From: Phoebastria nigripes
Taxonomy: Eukaryota; Chordata; Aves; Procellariiformes; Diomedeidae
Length of the DNA: 64,000 nt
Direction of reading: 5' to 3'
Assembly: GCA_035582835.1 (NCBI GenBank)
Contig: JAYKAV010003084.1
Location: 250,340-314,339 of the forward strand
Numbering within the stretch: the stretch's first letter is position 1; each line of letters starts with the position of its first letter. Shown one piece after another: positions 23,001 to 33,990 of the stretch. Position numbers and translations under genes: made by a program. Below the pieces are notes generated by a model. That model saw only the letters and a list, made by a program, of their open reading frames with translations, was not told the origin of the DNA and searched no databases.

Positions 23001-26000
23001 AAGAGATACCAGTAAGTGGGTTAGCGAAGATCTGTAGTGTGGCTCTGAGAAGAGAGAGAACTTTTGATTTTAATGCTGGCTAAAAGGGAGTTGAAGCTTC
23101 AGAAGAAAAATCCCTCTTCCTATTGGATTCCTTTTACAATTAGGAAACTCTTTGTTTCAGGTTCTTTACAAGTAAACAGGAATGTGTAACAGATGCATAC
23201 AATATTATTTTTCCCTTCCCAAAGATACAACTTGCAAGGCTCAGAACTTTAGATAATTGCTTAGGTAAAAAAGGGGTATGCTAACTGAGGAACTTTACAT
23301 TGATGAGCAATTTCTCCAAACAAAACCAACAGGATGTAAAATAGCCATATCTCTTTTAAAGGATTTTTGGTGATCCTAAACATCATGAGACCTATGATCC
23401 ATTGAAGCTTGTATAACCTCTGAAAACTACTGGTCTATAAAATACAGTACAGGTGTAAGTTATAAGATGGTGTGGTCAAGAATTGGCAGAGTAAACACCC
23501 TTATAGGATTCAGTTATCAACACTAGCTGTAGTAGGTTAGCCTTGCTATATTAGGTTAGCTTGCAAAAATAGGTAATTTGCCTGTTCAACCAGTAGGCAT
23601 CATGGGCAGGCTTTCAAATGCAAACTCATGGCTGCATGTGCAAAAAAAGGGGAAAACTCATTATTTTTTTCAGATTTTTTTAAAGATTATTTGAAAAATG
23701 TAGTCTTTACATGCCGCCAGAGATGAAAGTAGACATAACCTGTTTAGANATGACTGAGAGAGTCTGGGAAACTGTTTATCCCAGAAGAAACTTTTGGCTC
23801 ACCCAGATTCTTTTACCAGCTTTAGAGAAGAAAAGGAGCAAATTTGTACTTCAACCAAAGGTGAAACTACAGTATAATTAGGGCCAACCATTAATCTACC
23901 TTGCATGAGCAGTAATATAAATGAAGATATGATACATGAACTCCAGATCAGGCTCGATAAAAGTTTGTCAGCCTGTCAGGTTCATGGGGCCCTTTGCTGC
24001 TAGTGTACAGATGTTATGTTTCACTTGTGCATGCTGAGTGACTGCAGCATAGACATACACAGAATGGGTTTTCTAAAGAGTGCTTCAGTGTATTTTGAGA
24101 TTGGGAGGCCTTGGTGAAAAAGTTATATATTTTCACCGCTTATGAAAACAGAAAGGTGGTTCATGAGGTATCATTTTAACTGCTTTGACAGAAGGTATTT
24201 CTTATGTTGGCTGGACTGAACTCTTTCTAGCTGTTCACTGATTTCTGGGTGATATAAATTACTCTGTATCCCTTAAATACCAGCTTCTTTATGTTTTAAG
24301 ATGTTTCTCTAACTTATGGTCTTCAATGAGGCACTTTTAAAAATATTTCTTTAGACTAATACTGGTGAGGCTGCTTTGAATCTATGGTACTTCCTAACGA
24401 CATGCAGATGGTTCTCAGGATGATTAACGTCTATGCTGCCTCTCTAGCTCAGCTACCAGGNGGCAGCATTTGCTGAGAATACAAGAAAGCTCCAAAGGTT
24501 GGTGGTGGCCTTCTGCCAGGGCAGTTTGCTTTGTAATGAGTATGCAAAAATCAACAAAACCAACCTCCTCTCTTCACATTTATCATTGAATACCTATTTA
24601 ATACCGGTGGCTTTCTTTACTATTGTCAGATAATTGTCTTTACTATTTATCTGAAGATGTGGTTTTGGAGCTGAAAGCCCATGTCTCTGCTCCAGTCCAA
24701 AGCTTCACATTTAATCTATTTCAGCAACAAGCAAAAGAAATTACCTTTTGAAGATTCTGTGGAACAAGAAGTCTTTCCCAGTCAGTTACCTTTATGTCTT
24801 TCATACTCCTGGAGTGTCTGCTAAGCCCCCAGTAGCCAGCAAAGAGCACAAGTTAAACATAGCTTTTCTGTAACAAGAGTTACTCAAGGTAACAAAATCT
24901 CAGCTGACGTGTTGCATAAAATTACTAAGAAAACTCAGCAGAAGTGAGAGAGATGCTGAATTAATCCACAAAAAAATGTCTATTTACATCACACAGGGAC
25001 TTTTGTTTAGGACCATAGGCACTAAACAAGAGGTGGATAGGTGAACTGAAAAAGAATTATCAAGAAATTATTTCTATAGCACAGAATTCACATTTTTGTC
25101 TTGCTAACAAATTCAAAACTGAAATAATCATATTACATGCAATAAAGTGGTGTATTTATGATGCTAGCCAAGCTCTTCTCCAGTCTTTCTGCCAGTATCT
25201 TATCTGAGTCTATTGCACTTCCTTAGTTCTTAATGTGAAAGTGGAAGAAACATATTTATGTATTAAATTTATGGATTGTGCTTCTAAAATGATGATCTGT
25301 TCCAAATAGCCTTATNGTAAGCTTCTTTGAAAATGATCAACACTGAGAGGTTTTAGGGACAATGATTGCAAACTTAAGCAATGAAGGAAACATAATGCTT
25401 GAAAAACAGTTGTGGAGAGGATAGAAGTCACTGTGACCTAGACTGAAAAGTGAAATTTGTAGACAGTAGATGTTTCATGTGAAAGAGACCCAGTTAACAC
25501 TTTAAAATACACAAATCCTCCCTGTCCCTGGAAAGAATTGAGCTAGCCTGCTGAATATTTTCTGTTATTTAAATGAATGTCAGACATACTATATTCAAGT
25601 AAAAAGATNTGTCTGCAGTCAGCAGAAATTTCCTTTTTACCCTGAGAAGATGGATATGCTTGATTATGGATGGGTATGGTTGATTAAGGTAGTTATACAG
25701 TCAAAAGCAGTTCAAACTATCAATATTTTCAGTACTTTAAAAAAATCTGAAATTTGAAGTACTATATAAAGTTGTTTGGAATGGGGATATCTTTACATCA
25801 GTTTTAACAGCTGATGTTTAAGATAAGGTTATTAAAATGACATGTAAGTGATAATTAATCATAACAGACTAACATAACACATTGGAATTTCTTGTGCTGT
25901 CTTGGAAGCTAAATATGTTAATTGCTGCTCTTTTTATTAATAGAAACAGAAACAAAAATAGGAAGTTACACCAACTATTTAACGTTTTTGAACACAGGCC

Positions 26001-26052
26001 AAGAAAGTTTAAAATTACCCTGAAGAAAACAAGGTTTAGCACAAATAAAATA
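20048..26052. other. AT-rich sequence without recognisable genes
   Basis: Small CpG-bearing patch at 20640-20690 (GCGCAGTGCGCTAC, GACGTCGCGG). 22770-22960 holds a 61-codon frame with no motif. No repeat family was recognised by eye. Confidence 0.4.
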
Positions 26053-26154
26053 ATTAAGCATGCTCATTACTGATTTAGGGCCCATAATTAAGCTTATTTA
26101 TATCTGACTTAAGGCCTGTAGTTAAGCATACTCATAACTAGCTTTTATGCCAGT
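26053..26154. repeat. Three tandem 34-bp units
   Basis: Units start at 26053, 26087 and 26121 with (A/G)TTAAGC, and each ends near a GGCC or GCC block (TTTAGGGCCCATA, TTAAGGCCTGTA, TTTTATGCCAGT). The spacing is exactly 34 bases. Units have diverged at roughly a third of positions. Confidence 0.75.
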
Positions 26155-26296
26155 GGAAATTGGATCAGATTCTTGGAAAACATTAATGGCCCTGTCACAC
26201 CAGGATGCTTAAGGGCAGGCCCCTAATTAAAAATTGCCTGGTTTTTAAGAGAGGCTGAGCTCTCTTCAGCCCTGCTAACCTCCTCTCTGTGCGCAG

Positions 26297-26438
26297 CTGA
26301 GGACTGCTGGGCTGGGACGGACCCCACAGCAGGGCAGCCAGGGTGCGGGAGCTGCCGTCCTGACTTCTCTCTGCATCCTCCTCCTGGCCTGTCTCAGGAC
26401 TTTCTCATGCCCCTTCAGCCAAAACCCGGAAAGCTGGA
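26297..26438 (+). other. Candidate exon (142 bp) in an isolated GC-rich patch
   Basis: The patch 26240-26440 is clearly GC-richer than its surroundings. A branch-like TGCTAAC (26273-26279), a pyrimidine tract and a CAG acceptor (AG at 26295-26296) precede it. A GTAAGG donor follows at 26439. One frame is open across the whole interval and stops at 26459 just beyond it, with a hydrophobic run LTSLCILLLACL. All this is seen directly. That it is an exon is inference: splice-like words are common by chance, and no partner exon was found. It may instead be part of an unrecognised repeat. Confidence 0.2.
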
Positions 26439-26446
26439 GTAAGGCA

Positions 26447-26466
26447 CAGATTCAGGCATGAATCTG
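26447..26466. repeat. Inverted repeat CAGATTC / GAATCTG
   Basis: Perfect 7-base arms with a 6-base loop (AGGCAT), at the right edge of the GC-rich patch. Confidence 0.6.
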
Positions 26467-29244
26467 GCCCTAAAAAAAATCATTAAGACCAAAATTTTCC
26501 AAAAAGACTGGCCAAGGGAACTAAATAGATCACCTAGTTCCTCAAAACACTGAAACATTCAACATTCAGATCTTTGGCTGAATACCCAAACTGCCTGTAA
26601 ATGGGCACTTACACTGTTTGTGTATCAGCACTAGTGACTGTCATCTGAGTTTCCTTAAGATTGCTTTTACCATCAAACGTCTGGCACTCAGATGCCCTTT
26701 GCTACCACAGCAGGGAGTGTAATGTAAGCATACTTACAAAACAAGTTATCAATTGTACTTCCAACTGTAAGTACTGTATTCTCAGTCCTTCTACTTTGCC
26801 TCCATGTGATGCTTCATAGTCAGATTTTTTTTTTCAAGTGATTTTTACAGATATTTTAATGAATATAGGGAAAAAGCACTATAACTGTCACCACTTTTGT
26901 CCTATACATAGAGTAATAGCTATTTGCCTAGTAAAAAAGCACTGCCATATTTTAAAGAACCCTGCTGAGCATATTTTTGCCAAATATTTATTTCTGAAAA
27001 ATGTAAATGTGTCATCCATGCTGTTTAGTCTTGTGACTTTACAGCTTGTTTCAATTTGTATGTATCCCCACTGATCACTCCTACTACATCTGCTTTAGTG
27101 AACTAAAATAATAATAAAAAATATTATCCAAACTATACATCTGGTCTCCTTTTCTTTCCTCTGTCCCTCTTCAGCAGGATTGTTAACTCTAACCAGTAAA
27201 TTCAAATGTACATTTTATGGGTTATTGCTGTGAGAACAGGCATACTATTGACAACAATCCAAGGTGTTTAACATGTGTCTTGGAATTAAGATTACAATCG
27301 CTGAGGGAGCATACCAGGAGAACGGATTTACAAAATGTTAGAGGCCTAATTAAATGGAGAGGTATTGTGAAACTTCTCCTTCTCAGATGCATCAAAGTAT
27401 AAGATGGTCTTGATGTTTGATAGAGTGACTTTTATGTTGCATTTTCCATGAAATGCCAAATCCCACTTTCCATGCCCAAGCACAGAATCTTCAAATATGA
27501 GACCCTTTGGGGTGAGAAATAAGCGTAAACTCTGCAGTGCAAGAGTTAAGAGGCAGGATCATCCAGGATTGCACTGGGGAAGGCCTTTTCATCACTGCAT
27601 ACCAAACTGGCCTTCTGCTTCATATCCTCAGGAGAGATGTGAAATCCTGCTGCTTTTCCCCCTCCAGCCTTTTTCAGGGGGATGCTTCTTTGAAATCTCT
27701 GTATGAACAGTGGAGCAAAAAAAGAGACAAGAAAGCCTTATCTTAAGGGGAAGAAAGTTTGTATTGGCTCTGAAAATGGAGAAGAGCGTAGTCCAGTGGA
27801 GTAAACAGCAGACTTGAGAAAATAGCAAATGCTCTCTCCCCTAATGCATATACAGATACAAAGCAATCAAACAAAAATGAGATTGTGCAGCTAATAAAAT
27901 CAAGCAGGCCAGGCTAGCTAAAGCCATTTACAGATGGCCGTTGAGAGTTCCCCATCACTTCTGAATGGCTACTGGCAAATATGTACCAACACTTGATCTC
28001 TCTTGGGAAGCTATTTAATTTATCTCCAAATCATCTGTCTNACTCCTGGGTGGCTGTTTATCTTGTATCAGTATGTTTCTCTTACCGCTAAAGGAATCCT
28101 CTCTTGTTTGACTAGTTTTTCCTACGTTTCCTCTTTCTTTGCAGATTGTTTATCTCCAGTTTTCTCACTCTAGGGGAGCATGTGCATAATTTGTTTGTCA
28201 ATAATAAATAATGGACACATTTTATTACGTGTTACTAATGTTTCTGTGTAGGAGAACAGAAGGAAAAATCTTATAAAACTGCAAATGCACTGAATGTGCA
28301 TAAATACTAGTGGCGCCTGGCATATATATTTCTATTTGCTTTTTTCATTTTATACTTCCATATTTACATTTTTCTCTTTCTTTATGTATAAGTAAATATA
28401 TATATGCATATATATATAATTCAGCTCATAAATTGCAGGTTGGGTGGTTTGAACTTTTTCTGTGTAGAGACAAAAAGTTTCTGGTTGCTTCAGAAAATCA
28501 AGAAATGGTTAAAAGTTTCCCTTTAATGTCAGACCCCATTCATTTGATATACTCTGTCATTTACTGTGTCCCTGACTCTCAACCTGAAAAAAAAGATCTT
28601 ATTTCCTCTCTTCATAAGTGCACTGACTACCTTCTGCTTTCTTCCTTTTAAAATCTGTCTTCAGTGATGGCTGGAACTTGCCTGATCTGTCTGTATTAAG
28701 TAGTCTTACAGAATCAAACCCTGTTACCTTTGCTCACTTTTGGTAACACCTTGCTTTTCACCTATGGTTTCCTTGAGGTAGTTGTATAGATTATACTGTA
28801 ACCCCATGAGTTATGGGCCGTTCTCCTTCTGTGAAGGTCCTGTGGCACAAACAGACCAGACAGGAATATATGGGGGCTTCTTCAGGTTGGTCAGATAAGA
28901 ATGCAGCAAAATTTATAACAGAAGCAAGGCTGATATGTTGACAAACAAAAGCAAAGATACCAGAGACTGTCCCATGGGGTTTAGCATGAAGGTTGTGATG
29001 CTGTAAAATACCAGAGTCAGCAATGATGTGATTCTGCATTAGGGACAGGAGAATCCTTCTGAAAATGTGCCAAGCATTGTCTTTGGATGTCTTAGTCTTT
29101 GACCCCCCAATTGCTTTGCAGGTCAAAAACCTGTTCTGATTTATGATATATATATGCACAGGAATTTTATCTCCGTTTGCCCTTGTTTCAGCACTGCCCT
29201 TGTGTTTAATGTTAGTGTTTGATGTTCTCTTCTTGATGCACAAA
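26467..29244. other. AT-rich sequence without recognisable genes
   Basis: No gene or repeat family was seen. Overlapping frames at 27497-27828 are short and motif-free. An alternating TA tract lies at 28396. Confidence 0.4.
28396..28418. repeat. Alternating AT tract with palindromic centre
   Basis: TATATATATGCATATATATA is a near-perfect palindrome centred on GC. It is a simple repeat, prone to hairpin formation. Confidence 0.8.
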
Positions 29245-29720
29245 GACAAATCAGTTATCTCCTTTTTGTTCTACATTTTAGACTGCTGGACAAGCCCAGT
29301 CTTCTAGCGTGCCTTAGTAAGACAGGCCATACAGTCCCTTAATCATTCTTATGTGTCTGCACCGATCCTAATCTGAATACATCTTTTGTGGTAATGGCCC
29401 TGCACAGTGTTCCACTGAACCCTTACCACCTTTCTGCACAATAGACTTAAGATTTCCTAGGTTTACCTGAAAACAGCATGATGGCTGCATTTTAAGCTTT
29501 CACTGCCTTTTCACAGGCACTGCATTGATGAATTATATACATAATGAGATCAAAACAAGCACCAATTTATTGTATTCAGTCATCCCAGTCCACTATCTCC
29601 AGGCTTATTGCAGAAATCAGCATTATTTTATTCTCCCAGTGTGAGGCTTTGCATTCTGTACTATTTCTGTACTATTCTATTCTACTATTCTGTACCTTTC
29701 ACCCCATTTTTATTTCAGCT
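29245..29720 (-). mobile_element. Ancient CR1/L3-like LINE fragment, minus strand
   Basis: Read on the minus strand, ACACTGTGCAGGGCCATTAC (about 29410) leads to CACAAAAGATGTATTCAG and then AAGAATGATTAAGGGACTG (29332-29350). Next comes GGCCTGTCTTACTAAGGCA and AAGACTGGGCTTGTCCAGC. This is the familiar CR1/L3 order encoding 'YCVQ...H..KD.D.LE..Q.RA.RMIKGLE.LSYEERL..LGLFSL'. Further 5' (29480-29660), CACACTGGGAGAATAAAAT and TGGACTGGGATGACTGAAT fit the preceding part of the same element. Heavily decayed, no usable frame. The lower boundary is approximate. Confidence 0.72.
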
Positions 29721-31819
29721 TTAAGGTGATGCTTATGCTCTTTCTGTATGGTCTATCCTCTGTTCATAATACCTCTCTGCTTCATTCTGTCAACAGATTT
29801 TGTTAGGACACATCTATATTTTGCAGGAAAAATCTGACTTCTCTCCTATCCCTGTGACTTCAGTAGGGTCTTTCCAGATTATTTCCTTACATATTTTGAC
29901 TCATCTCTGAATAGAAAGTCATTACCAGTCAATGGCCTATCTGGTAGAAAATGGTTGTTCTACTCAAAGAGAACATTGCATTGAAGGGCTGCATTAATGA
30001 CACTCCACAGATAGGGGTGGCATAATGAGAAGGAGAAGCAATGATAACCGAGCTCTTCCATTTCATATTTAGTTGAGAACTTCCTTGGGACTAAGTCATA
30101 TGGCAGGTGTTTGCTTCATCCAGCATCTACCTTCCAAGATATTTGTAACATGACTTTGTACCAATATAACAGCTGGGTCTGGCTGGTTTTCAAGCATCTC
30201 TGAAAGGGACAGCTCTCCATGATATGCAAACAGCCATTCCCTCATGTGACTTTAGCACTTAAACCAGCAGCTATGGTTCATTTGTGTGAGTGGAGAATTA
30301 AGATCTGGTTCAGTCATTTCCTTCTGTCACATGGAGAGTTCTGGCTGGGATACTGCCTCTCCAAGGCTCACATTTCTCTGAGTTTTTTCTTGTGTTTCTC
30401 CACATATTTATGAAGACATCAATGCTAGAGAGTGGAACAAGGAAGTTATTTTGGATCAACTATTTTGGATCACAACTCTTCTGTGATCTTGGGCAGACAT
30501 ACAATGAAAAGAAAATAATTTTACTTTATGTGACAGGGGTAACATAAGAATAACTGCACTTCTATGAATGTGAAGAAGTGGGAAAAATAAACTGTCACGT
30601 ATTCTATAATTTTTAATCTTTGGTCTTTGTGCAGTCATAGAGACTAGAAGTACATTTTGATTGGTTGTTCCAAGCCCAAATTCTGTAGGGCTTCAAGAAT
30701 GGTGGGCTGGACAGAGGCCTTGAGTGGTTGTGTGTGGACATTCTGATGACCGATACCCAAAGAATGACATATGAACATTTATAATAATAAAGACTATAAA
30801 GAGGCTGCAATAAAACATTTTTAAAGTTGAACAGTATGTCCAAGTTCTGTTCTTCAGCTTTCTTTAGAGAAGGATTATATTCAGTGAAAGATCCCTTGGG
30901 CAGGCACTGGCACCTGCCTCCTTGTGACATTAGATACAAAAAGCTAAGCCCATTAATACGTTTTCATTCACTTGGAACATTTCTCACCCAGGCCTGCTTG
31001 TGGCTGTAAGTAGAATGTGTAATGGGCTTAGTTGCCTTTACAGGCAGCTTGTATTTGGAAATTAACCTCTTATTTCTGAGATACTCCATTTATGTTTGTA
31101 TCTTTTGCAGATTTTTTGCAAATCAAAAATAAATAAGAAAATACTCTTAAAAATAAATCCAGATATTGGTGCAAAAGCAGTATCAAAAGTCAAACTAACA
31201 GCTTAAATATGTACACCAGAAATGCTGCTGCTTAACAAGGCATGATAGCTAATAAGAATTATAACAATTAAGCAACAGATATGCAATGAAAGTAGCAGGG
31301 ATCTAACAGTCTTTCACAAATTAAAAGATGGTTCATCCTTAAATGTTTTTCAATGCCTACTTTAGAGATTCCTGTTTTCTGGTGCACTAAATTAAGCCCT
31401 GAGCTAATTCTCAGGCATTAGTACTTTTCCAGTCCCTTCTATCGGATGTTCTTCACTGGTTAGAGACAAGGGGTGAATTACAATGTCGCTGAGCATCATG
31501 CACAATAGCAGCCAGATCACGGCCACAAACTTTTGCATTTTTTAAACTCTTGCACATCCAGCTGCGGGATTGAAAATGCATCTTCAGGCATGAATTGTTC
31601 TTTACTCAAAATCCAACACATTACAGTTTCTTAGTAGTGGTTTATTTTCCTGCTCTGACAGCGCGAGCTCTGTTAATAATCTGTGTTCATACAGCCACTG
31701 GCAAACCAGGAAAGTAAGTGATGTGGTGGCACAGTAGAAACAAGAGCTTTTAATCACACCAACAGTGTTGTCTGGAGGGAAAAAGAGAAAGCCAGTGCTA
31801 GATGTGCAGAGGAAGTAGA
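29721..31819. other. AT-rich sequence without recognisable genes
   Basis: No repeat or gene was recognised. The 108-codon minus frame at 30613-30939 lacks motifs. Confidence 0.4.
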
Positions 31820-31975
31820 GAGAGACCGGAACAAGCCCGTGGAGAGTTTTATAATCAAGAAGTTCATTTTGCACTGGGTTCTGAAATTAATGAGGAGCCA
31901 GTGGAGTTGTCTGACAATGGGGGTGATATAAGTTAGTGTCCAGGGATCATAGAAGTTATTCTGAGCCCAGACTTA
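31820..31975 (+). repeat. Possible ancient amniote repeat ('GGAGCCAGTGGAGTTGTCTG' type)
   Basis: GAGAGTTTTATAATCAAGAA, then TTTTGCACTGGGTTCTGAAA, then GGAGCCAGTGGAGTTGTCTG and GGGGGTGATAT follow the order of an old dispersed repeat remembered from reptile and bird genomes ('gctttataggt...ccttgaattg...agccagtgga...gtgatatg'). The family name was not recalled. A 90-codon minus frame overlapping it (31602-31874) is not considered coding. Confidence 0.45.
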
Positions 31976-33839
31976 TTGAATTGTTCATTGTTTTCTCCCA
32001 CTAAGCAGTCTTATAATTCAACTACTTAATCATAAAGCATAATCAAATTCTCTCTCTCTGACTTCAGCTTTTCTGCCTTTCTCAGCTGGCTGATCATACC
32101 TCAGATAATCGGACTCATCTCATCTCTCAGACATATATACCTGATGGTTCCCCTCTCCTTCTGTGCCTACCTTCTCCTCCTTTGTACTATACTTCTCTTT
32201 TCTACTTCATATTCCCTAGCTGTTACTTGCTGACTTCTTGTGCAGTTTTGTTATAGTGACAGCTGGGCTTACAGAAATAAAAGCAGGAAGATCATAACCT
32301 TAATTCCACCCCCATATGCTATTACTTTCTTACACTGTTCTATCCTCATTCCTTTTTTGCTTTGTGGTTATACCATTTCATTTGTGACTTGTTAGCTAGG
32401 GATGACCATCTGAAGCTCAAATATCAGGTTATTACAGATTTCAGTAATCACACTTTTGTTTACGACCTCGTGCCTTTTGCAGATTGCATTTCCCAGCCAC
32501 ATCCCTGGTCATGGCAGTCCTATTGACTTAACTGAAATTCTGCCTTATGCAATCAAAGCAGATTTACTTTCAGGATAATAACTGACAGTTTTGATCTCCT
32601 TCACTTACTCTGAGTTTTAACATTAAAAAATGGAGTGCATAGTAAGTACAGAACTGTACTTATCAGCTGGGAGTGCTGCCTGATTGCAAGACTCTGTTAC
32701 NTAGAAGCATTTAACACTGACTGTGGAGAAGTGAGGTGTAAGTGGATAATAGCCATGATGGAAAACAACTAAAAATATCTCGGAACAAGCAACTTCAAAT
32801 TTTACTTTTCTGAGTCTAATTATTCTTCACAGAAAACAATCAAATGCAAGATATTCAGGCATTCAGATAATTGTTTGTTTCCTTTTCTTAAAGACGAAAG
32901 AAAAATGAGGTAATAAAAAAAATTTCAGAAGACTTAGTAACATACAAGTCAAATGGATTTATCAATAGAAGCAGAAGTGCACCTCTTTGGAGTTAAGGAA
33001 AAAAAAAAAAAGTACTCTGGCCCCACTGGGCTTTAAAAATGATAAATCTTTGGCACAAGGAAGGGCTTTTTTAAATTAAATTTTCTTTGCTACTTAGGGC
33101 TATTTTGATTTATACTATCTAGCCCCAAGCAAGGGTCTTAATTATTTTTGATTTATTTCCTTCATTCCTGAGAAAGGTCTTTCAGTTTTTCTTTATTATT
33201 ATTATTTCAGGTTTTCTTCTTCTGTAGGCATATCTATATTTTCAAGCTCTTATTTTTACTGCTAAGTTTTCATGTTTTCTTTCCTTCTGAGGTGAAAAAC
33301 TCTGGCGAAAGCCTTCAGGTCTTACTCACACAAAACTCAGCTTGCTTTCACAAATGTCATGCAAGATTTGAGTCTTTTCCTTTTAATTTCAATTTGTTGA
33401 TTTTTTTCCCATAACTTCTTCTATGTTGCTATAAATGAGGTGTGTTGTCCCAGCTTTTAAAGTAAAAAGTTTCCTGTGATCAATATGGCCTCTGTTTCCT
33501 CTCAATTGATATTTTTAGGTAAAACATTCTATACAAGCTTAGCAACATTTTCCCTTAGTGATAAAATGGATTTTTATCAACCCTTTTCTCTTCTTTATGA
33601 GAAATAATTCTGTTTTCCTTTTATTCTGTGTATAAATGGAAAAAAATGCCTCTCTTCTACCCTAGCACACTTCCAGGAAAATGGGAGGAAACCGTCCCTG
33701 CCCAGCACAGCTCGGTAATTAAAGCAATCTCCGGGACTGCAAAACCTTCGGTCAGAGAAAGAAATTGAACTTTTCTCTATTCAGATTCAGTAAGCTGTGG
33801 CTGTTGCTATATAACAGGGGAAGGCTGTTATTTTCAAGG
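31976..33839. other. AT-rich sequence, pyrimidine-rich in part
   Basis: 32040-32220 is CT-rich on the plus strand. No gene or recognised repeat. Confidence 0.4.
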
Positions 33840-33990
33840 AGGTCTGTCAGTGCTTTTCCAGCCCTGCCAGGGTGGGGTGCTGGGAGATGGCCTGCCTGGT
33901 GGTGGGGTCCTCCAGGGCTGAGGCGTGAGCAGTGCCCGGGGCTGCTCAGCCCTAGCGAGACCAGGCAGTTCTGCCAAAAACGCAGGGTTG
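33840..33990. other. Isolated GC-rich pocket
   Basis: GGGTGGGGTGCTGGGAG, GGTGGTGGGGTCC and GTGCCCGGGGCTGCTCAGCC form a local GC and CpG peak in AT-rich DNA. Frames cross it on both strands (33765-34058 plus, 33834-34025 minus), neither with a recognisable domain. It could be a regulatory element, a lncRNA exon or an old repeat. Confidence 0.35.

Noticed and set aside
28791..29249. 152-codon minus-strand frame
   Set aside because: It starts at the edge of the minus-strand CR1/L3 relic and carries on into sequence with no recognisable domain; probably chance plus LINE-derived sequence.
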